Positions 57,230 to 64,000 of a stretch of DNA of 64,000 bases are shown here, piece by piece; the first letter of the stretch is position 1; each line of letters opens with the position of its first letter. The position numbers and the translations under genes were made by a program. Under the pieces are notes generated by a model. That model searched no databases, was not told the origin of the DNA, and saw only the letters and a list, made by a program, of their open reading frames with translations. The DNA lies in NCBI GenBank assembly GCA_005408345.1, contig SEMN01000094.1, positions 1-64,000 of the forward strand, given 5' to 3'. Source of the DNA: Macquaria australasica (Eukaryota > Chordata > Actinopteri > Centrarchiformes > Percichthyidae).

Positions 57230-57954
57230 TTACTGGACAAATTTAGTTCTCACATAGCAGCAGTGAAAGTGATACAATGTAACTGTACAGTATAAAAATG
57301 TGCCTCCAGCAAATGTTAGTGAAACCGAAATCAGAGCCTGTCTTTGCACAATATGACTGTCACTCATGGAAAAACAGTTGTGGAGCAAATTTGAATTTAG
57401 TGACAATTGTTGATCGGCATTCGTGAGCTGGTGTTGCTAGGAGACGCGCTGTTAACTGCTGTGTTACTGGAGCACGTCACACTGTACAGTGTAGCCCACG
57501 AACGTCAGTACAAGGAGTGTTTTCCCCTTTTCCAACACAGCCCACATAGTGGTAGCTATCAACCATTACTGATTTAAGCTGTCTGTCTCTTTAAAACATT
57601 CAGCATTTTGGGGGACCCATAGTGTGACCACTGGTGTCGAAGTAATCTTACAAACTATCTTTAGTGCCCGCCCAAAGAAATATTGCACCAATCAAATAAC
57701 AGTACCGAGCATCATCAGTTGGAATGAAAAATTCACACCCCTGTAGAGCACTAATGTAGGGGGAGCTGTCACTGCAGAAGCAAACAAACACCAATGATAT
57801 GTATGCTGATTTCTAAGTGAAAATGAAATTTCATTTCAGTTTGACTTTACATTTATTGTTCCTTTGAGTAGCCACTGCACTACACTATGAGAGGTTTTGG
57901 GGTTGACTAATCACCCTGATAGAGGAACAGGGAGGATGTTGAATTTCCAGGAAG

Positions 57955-57991
<37 letters not shown>

Positions 57992-58263
57992 AGTGCCTTA
58001 ATCCTACCAGTGCTTCCCTCAGCTTTTCCCATGGACCATGGCCAGAGCAGGAATAGGTGATGAGCTTACAATCCGGAAGCCACAGGAAACATTCATTCGT
58101 AATCCAACAGAAGTATTGGTGTGGAACCTCTCCTGACTGACAATATTGCACCGAAAAGTGATTTTCTTCTGCAGTTCTGAGATTAGATAGGAGGGGCAGT
58201 GTATAAAACTGGAATTCAGAATTTTTTGTGCACTGATACGTCTACTTGAAATGTATTGCCTGC

Positions 58264-58301
<38 letters not shown>

Positions 58302-59521
58302 GAAGAGGGAGCGACCGATGGTGAGAGACAGATAGAGGAAGAGAGATGCAGCAGTGGTGCGTGGCAGGCGGGTTATTACAATAATGAGGATGGATGTGTT
58401 TATCATGAGTTGTGTATCTCATTCCAATCCTTCCCTCCTTCTCTTCCTCCCTCTATACCTCTTTCCCTCTCTGGCTCACTTGAGTAGCTCCGTCTGCGTC
58501 CTACATCTGGCGGACCGGGACCTCATCTTGACGCTCCAGCCTCTTTGTTACAGCTTGTCTCGAGAGGAAGGTTTGTTTGGGTGTGTGTGTGTATGTGTCA
58601 CGCCTCCACCACCCGAAGCCACCCCTCCACCTTTGTGGCTAAGGCCAGGTGTAGCTATGGGGGGGTAATGGGGTGTGGAATTTGGGCAGGAGAAAAAGAG
58701 CCACTCCACGACTCAGCGCTTTCTCTGACAGGGCCCCTGGCGATAACCCCCCATCGCCGCTCCCTCTCTGTTCTGAGACTCCCCTCTATTTTCCTATTGT
58801 TTTTAGCCTCCCTCATCTAAGAGGCAGAGGCGAGAGAAATCCAATTTTCAGGGCACCTTCTTTCACGCATCCTTGTGCACATCCATCCATCTGTCCATCC
58901 ACTTCTGAGTACCAGACCACAGGATTTCCTCCACAGGTCATTGCATCCGTAGAGGATTAAGACATTTGAGTGACAATAACAGACCCAGAAATAGCCCTTG
59001 TAAATGATGGAAGTTGTTAAAAGGTGCCAGACTTTCATTCTGAGTAAACTCAAAACTTTTGTTCTGGTGAAAATGAAGACTGTGAAAAGAAGAAACGTAA
59101 AACCTGTAATCTAAAAAGTTCCAAAACACATCTTCTGAAATAGTGTTTCTGACAAAAGTATCACACTTCCAGATTTGCCTTCATTCTGTGAGATCAAAAG
59201 AGTCAATCCGCCTAGCATCTGACTCCAACTTTGCCCTGGATGCACCTTTCAGATTTAAAGTTGGTTGTTTTGAAAAGGGCTGATGAACTAAATTGAATGC
59301 TGAGTGGCTGGGCCGGCCGGCTGCTTTGCAAAAGCAGGGGAAATCTGAAAGAAGAGGGATACCCTGATCCGCAACGACACATACTATCACTTCAGAGCTC
59401 CTAATTAAATCATGAAATAGTGACACTAAATCAAAGTGATCATCGGGTCCACAGATCAATACTGTGCAAATCCTCCTTGCAAACGCCCTGTCACTCACAT
59501 TCTCCCTGTCTCTCTCTCTCA

Positions 59522-59564
<43 letters not shown>

Positions 59565-61400
59565 TCTCTTTATTCATCTTTGTTTTTACACACACAAACT
59601 TGTTTTTTCTCTTTCATGTTCACTCTCTTTACCCCTCTTCCCTCTCTTAGCAGATCGATTTAGTCAGCTTCATTGGTTCGAAAATAAACATTTGCTTAAT
59701 GGCACACAAATAAAAGGGAAAGGCATAGTTTCTAATGAGTAATTGATCTTCCATTTTGTCCCCTTTTTTTTGACCTTCTTGTCTTCCTCTTATACACAAA
59801 TGGCATCCAATAGCTGTGTGCTGCATTGTTGCTCTCACTAAACTTCTGTTACCTCACATTCAGAGCGACTGATGCCTCTCAGTGTCATAGAAAGTTCATG
59901 GTAAAAATGTGCTCCTCTCCACTTTCATTAGTTTATTTTTTTTAATGACTCAACATGATCGTGTGAGTGTTATTGGAGTGAGCGTACTTGTGGGTTTTAC
60001 GTGTTATTTTGCCAGAGATGGTCTCCTCATTTCTGGAAATGAGCGCAACCAACCAAAGCAGGCGCTTCAGTGCTAATCAGCGCCTGTGTGATTGGCTTTG
60101 GGTAATCGTTATGGAAAATTGCTGTGCTTTTTTGATGAGTCAAGAACTGACATGCCCTTGAATGAGTTGCTTGGGATATGAGAGCAAGCTGTTTGTGTTT
60201 GTGTGCAGTGCAAAAATACCCATTTTAACACAGCATTTTAGCTCCTAAAATTATACTTCTGAAACAAGTGGATAATCTCCCAATGAGACGAGATGATGCT
60301 ATTAGTTTTAATACACTTACTTTCAAAGTTTTCTTATGACTGACTTTAAAGTGGCAATATCTTGCAATCAAGTTGATGCTTAAACATATTTAAAAGCTAT
60401 TCTCAAGTGATATCAACTTTAAACAGTTTTAAAAAAAGGTATATTAAGTACCGACAGATCGGCATCGCCATCCCTAAAGCCATGCTGCTAGCATGCTAAA
60501 AATGAGTTAGATTAATATTTCTAATCTCTTTATAAACCTGTGTATTTCACAGGTTCACAGGAGTGCAGCAAGTGGACAGGGTGACCTGGTGGGTTTAAGA
60601 AATCCCTACAATCCCTACAAAAAGCTAATGTGTCTACCAAAAAACAAAACAAAACAAAAAGAAAATATTCGCCAAGTGCCCTTGAACTCAGCACCCACTT
60701 TAAGTCCCTGAGGAAGCGAGTAAGTTGAATCTTTAAAAGCATATAGCTTGTATATTGGTGAGCCTGCTGTGCCTGCAGAGCTAACAAGTGCTGCCTTTCA
60801 GAGTCTTTTGCTGTCATGGCAAGATGCACCATGTAATCTTCCCCTCAGACTGCTTAAGTTATTGTGATATTTGAGTGTCATGGCTGACAGAGAAGGTTGG
60901 CCTCCTCAGGGCCATGACAACTGATGTAAGATAAATCAGCTGCAAGTCAGCCCCACACATGGGAAACTCGGGTGCATGCAGGATGCAGCAACCTCAGTAG
61001 CAATGCTACTAGTCACTCGTCATGCAAGGTTTGTTTAATGATTTTTACTCTTTACTCTTGATAGTAGAGATTAAACATGAAGCTCACTGGCAACCTGACA
61101 AAAATATGAATTAGATACTAGAGATTAGGTTTACATATTATCTAAAATGTTTATGTCACTCTGTATATCTGGATGTCAGCACCTTACAGGAGCTGTCTGC
61201 TGTGTGACAGCTGTCAGTTAACTTGACTTGACCTCAAGTCATTCAACTCTTAAGCTTTGACCTGGTGAAATCCAGGAATAGTAACACAAAGCCTTGTATA
61301 GCTGCACCCTTTAACACAGGAAAAGAAAGTGTAAGACGCTATGTTATTTTAATGGTCAGCATTCAGAAACTTGAAGAACTTCTTCACTTGCAATTTCTTT
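57230..61400. other. Intergenic DNA with microsatellites and a candidate non-coding element
   Basis: (GT)n at 57957-57987 and 58267-58299, (CA)n at 59525-59562, a family-A relic at 60455-60505, and AAAAC repeats at 60641-60660. An exon-like ORF at about 58490-58560 was considered and rejected. No supported gene. Confidence 0.4.
60000..60200. promoter_or_regulatory. Candidate conserved non-coding element
   Basis: This repeat-free segment of balanced composition contains CAGGCGCTTCAGTGCTAATC, CAGCGCCTGTGTGATTGGC and GGGTAATCG. GGCGCTTCAGTGCTAATCAGCGCC is imperfectly symmetrical and includes homeodomain-type TAATC cores. Conservation is suspected by texture only. Confidence 0.25.
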
Positions 61401-61404
61401 ATGA

Positions 61405-62200
61405 AGACTTGTAACTTGACCTAAAGAACCTGGATTTGACCTTAAAGACTTGAGACTTGGATTTGTCCTGAAGGACTTCAGACTTGACCTAAATGTGAAC
61501 ATGAGACTTGAGTTGACCTTTGCTAATTGACTTACTGAAAGACTTGAGACATGACTTGGACTTGCCCTAAAGAACTTGATACCTGATCAGAAAGACTTGA
61601 GACCAGACTTGGAGTTGCCCTAAAAAACGTTATGCTTGACCTGAAAGACTAGAGACTTCGATTTGTCCTGCAAAACTTCAGTCTTGAAAGACTTGAAAGA
61701 CTAGACTACTTGAAACTTGACCCAAAAGAACTGAGACTTAGCATGAACTTGTCCCTAAATGACTTGAGACTTGACCTGAAAGACTTGAGACTTTAAATGA
61801 AGACTTGAGACTTGAGGTGAAAGACTTGACTTGGACTTGTTCTAAAGGACTCGAGATGAGTCTTGGCCTGAAATACCTGTGACTTGACTTGGATTTGTCC
61901 CAAAGGACTTGAGATTTGAACTGAAGGACTTTATCAAGGACTTACCATAGAGGACTTAAAACTAGACCAAGATTTGAGACTTGACTTGTACTTGCCCTAA
62001 CGGACTTGCAATTAGACCAGAAAGACTAAAGATTTGACCTAAAGGCTTGAGACTTGACTTGGACTTGAATTAAAGGACCTGAGACTTGATTTGGACATGT
62101 GCTGGACTGGATTCTTTCCCTAAATGACGTAAGACTTGACTTGAAAGATGTGAGATTTGACTTGGATCTATCTCAAATGACATGAGTCTTGATGTTGCCC
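61405..62200. repeat. Degenerate ACTTGAG/ACTTGAC satellite, about 800 bp
   Basis: Dense, irregular repetition of GACTTGAGACTTGAC, ACTTGGACTTG and CTAAAGGACTTGAG units, with a loose higher-order period of a few tens of bases. It contains no open frame of note. Similar ACTTGAG satellites are known to me from other fish genomes. Confidence 0.9.
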
Positions 62201-62204
62201 CCCA

Positions 62205-62583
62205 AAAATCTTAAAAACAGCTCTGATGCAGAGCAAGTATATAATACACGCACATACAGACAAGGCTGGTTTCACTGTTGAGGCACTTTTACCGAGGCAC
62301 ACTGTTAGTTGTAATAACTAAATATCACTGTAACTAATGTGAACTGTCACCTCTATGTGAGAGTGAAAATGAAGCTGGAGTGAGAGAGTAAGGGAGAGAA
62401 AGAAGATTTTATTCCAGCCTGAGTGAAGGCTAACAGAAAATTGTTTCTGAGCCGCTCTAATAGAAAGAAGAATAGAGAAATATTGATCATACCGGCTGCT
62501 GAAAAATCTCTACTCTGCCATCCTCACGCTCTCATCTCCCCCTCCACGCCTTTCTCTTCCATCTTTCCCTCATCTTCATCATC

Positions 62584-62614
<31 letters not shown>

Positions 62615-63294
62615 TAGATTTTTCCATCTCCGCCTGATAACAGTAACCGTGTAGGCCGGGTATTGCAGGGAGAAGACGATTTCATTTCATTCTGGATAAG
62701 TTGAGGCAGGAGTCTGGTAAAAAAAAAAATAAAAAAAATATTCTTAAGGTCTCTAGTCGATGGTGCAGTATTTTGGGAGGGAAATTGATTTATACATTTT
62801 TAACCAGACAGTGATGAAAAAACATTATGTATCAGATTTTGGAGGGCGAGGACGCCCACTGATGCACCCCGTCATTAACCCATCCCAGTGTGTGTGTGTG
62901 TGTGCATGTGTGCGCACGGTGGGTAATGGAGAGTAATAGCCCTCCCTGTGGAGAATTGCCCTAGCTGTCGCAGGATGATGACAGATGAAGCATCGTGTCC
63001 CCTGATGATGATGATGACACTAATGCATTCACAGTCCGTTTCCCTCACACTGATCTCTGCATGACGGAACGAAGGAGAAGGGAGGGGTATGTGAGGTGTG
63101 TGTGTGGCTGCAATTGAAAACAGAGAGGAGAAGAAGTGCTAGGAGAGAGGGAGGTCAGTAACACCCAAACATTAGAATATTAATGCCTGCCTCTAGTCAC
63201 GCTCTTTCCCTCTTTCTCTAACTTTCTATCCATCTTTCTTTACATTTCAGAGATTAGCTTTCTCAACCCAACTTCTCTCTCTCTCTCTCTCTCG

Positions 63295-63330
<36 letters not shown>

Positions 63331-64000
63331 TTTTCCTCAGTGGGGAGGGATTAGTGGTCATTAGCTGGGGACTCTGATATAATGAGGCTCATCTTCTCCC
63401 ACATGAAGGACAGTTTAATAGAGAGTGAGAGCTGCTTCGTCTGCCCAGGGGAGAGCACATTAACCCCGACTTGCATGCAGCCTCATGGACACACCAGAGG
63501 TGCATGGACACCGGCACGCAAACGCACACATGACCGCACATATACACACAAGTTCACATGTTGCAGGGTAAATTATGCACACACCACCTGACGCACACTG
63601 ATGGAAGTGCATTCAGACATTAATGTGCACACACATTTGCATGGCTTTATTTAGATTGGAAACAATTTACATTAGATTCATATATTACAGAGGTTACACA
63701 CACACATATGGACACACACACACACACCCCTCAATCATGCGCCCTCCCACCTCTGACTGTGAAATTTATTTCTCGATATTTCCACCGCGTCTCCCTTCGG
63801 TTCATTCTTTTGCTGTCTGAGCCAGAGCTGTAGGTGTGTGTCAGAAGTCTTTTCAGCAGCGCTCATGCTTCCGGCTGAGAGCTCTATCTCCTGTGAGAGC
63901 TACCTCTCTGAACACGACAGATAAGGCCTCCTCAATGCCACAGCCTCTACCATAAGCCAGCAAACACACACATAGACACACATGCACAGGCCTGCACAGC
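62205..64000. other. Intergenic DNA, microsatellites and possible regulatory blocks
   Basis: (GT)n at 62584-62611 and 62888-62905, (GATGAT)n near 63004-63016, (CT)n at 63271-63330, CA runs near 63711-63727. Blocks 62810-63060 and 63340-63480 are low in repeats and of balanced composition, with several GATGA/TAAT motifs, and may be regulatory. No exon was supported. Confidence 0.35.
63271..63330. repeat. (CT)n microsatellite
   Basis: CT run with three CG interruptions, about 60 bp, in front of T-rich sequence and CAG; it resembles a polypyrimidine tract, but the downstream frame shows no recognisable exon. Confidence 0.93.

Noticed and set aside
58490..58575. Exon-like segment (CTCCGTCTGCGTCC ... 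GCTCCAG) after a pyrimidine tract
   Set aside because: The open frame runs on into a GT repeat, the peptide is unrecognised, and no clear donor of the right phase was found.

Overview
The window looks like nuclear DNA of a bony fish, most likely a spiny-rayed (percomorph-type) teleost. Coding sequence is sparse and split into short exons with GT-AG junctions, (GT)n/(CA)n microsatellites are very dense, and several interspersed repeats are of kinds I know from teleost genomes. There is no bacterial-style gene packing.

Layout. Positions 1 to about 1725 look like the 3' untranslated tail of an upstream plus-strand gene ending at AATAAA (1707-1712). By vertebrate gene order this could be sec63, but no coding sequence is visible to prove it. 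Positions 2250-17649, with a likely 3' UTR to about 19045, hold scml4 on the plus strand. This is a Polycomb-group Sex-comb-on-midleg-like protein with AT-hook-like basic motifs and a C-terminal SAM domain. Five exons are clear (12671-12873, 13814-13943, 16146-16358, 17024-17169, 17524-17649). A sixth, upstream exon (7953-8232) splices in frame and encodes what looks like a degenerate MBT repeat. The SLED-domain exons known from mammalian SCML4 are not visible where they should be, although the flanking exon phases still fit. A short plus-strand gene, mtln (mitoregulin, 56 codons, 20526-20696), follows with a spliced 3' UTR ending near 21350.

From about 21.4 kb to the end I find no convincing protein-coding gene. 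This stretch holds fold-back and TIR elements (21685-22457, 25335-25475, 35025-35945, 44925-46111), two solo-LTR-like elements (41482-41915 and 51428-51934), a decayed LINE reverse-transcriptase fragment (minus strand, around 54360-54475), a Tc1/mariner transposase tail (about 43015-43210), several copies of dispersed teleost repeats, an 800-bp ACTTGAG-type satellite (61405-62200) and many microsatellites. A few low-repeat blocks (about 40040-40300, 60000-60200, 62810-63060, 63340-63480) look like candidate conserved non-coding elements.

Functionally, scml4 encodes a chromatin-associated repressor-type protein and mtln an inner-mitochondrial-membrane micropeptide. Nothing in the sequence says they work together; they are simply neighbours. 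The strongest points for follow-up are the MBT-like exon, the missing SLED cassette, a probable second scml4 promoter, and the short mtln ORF.
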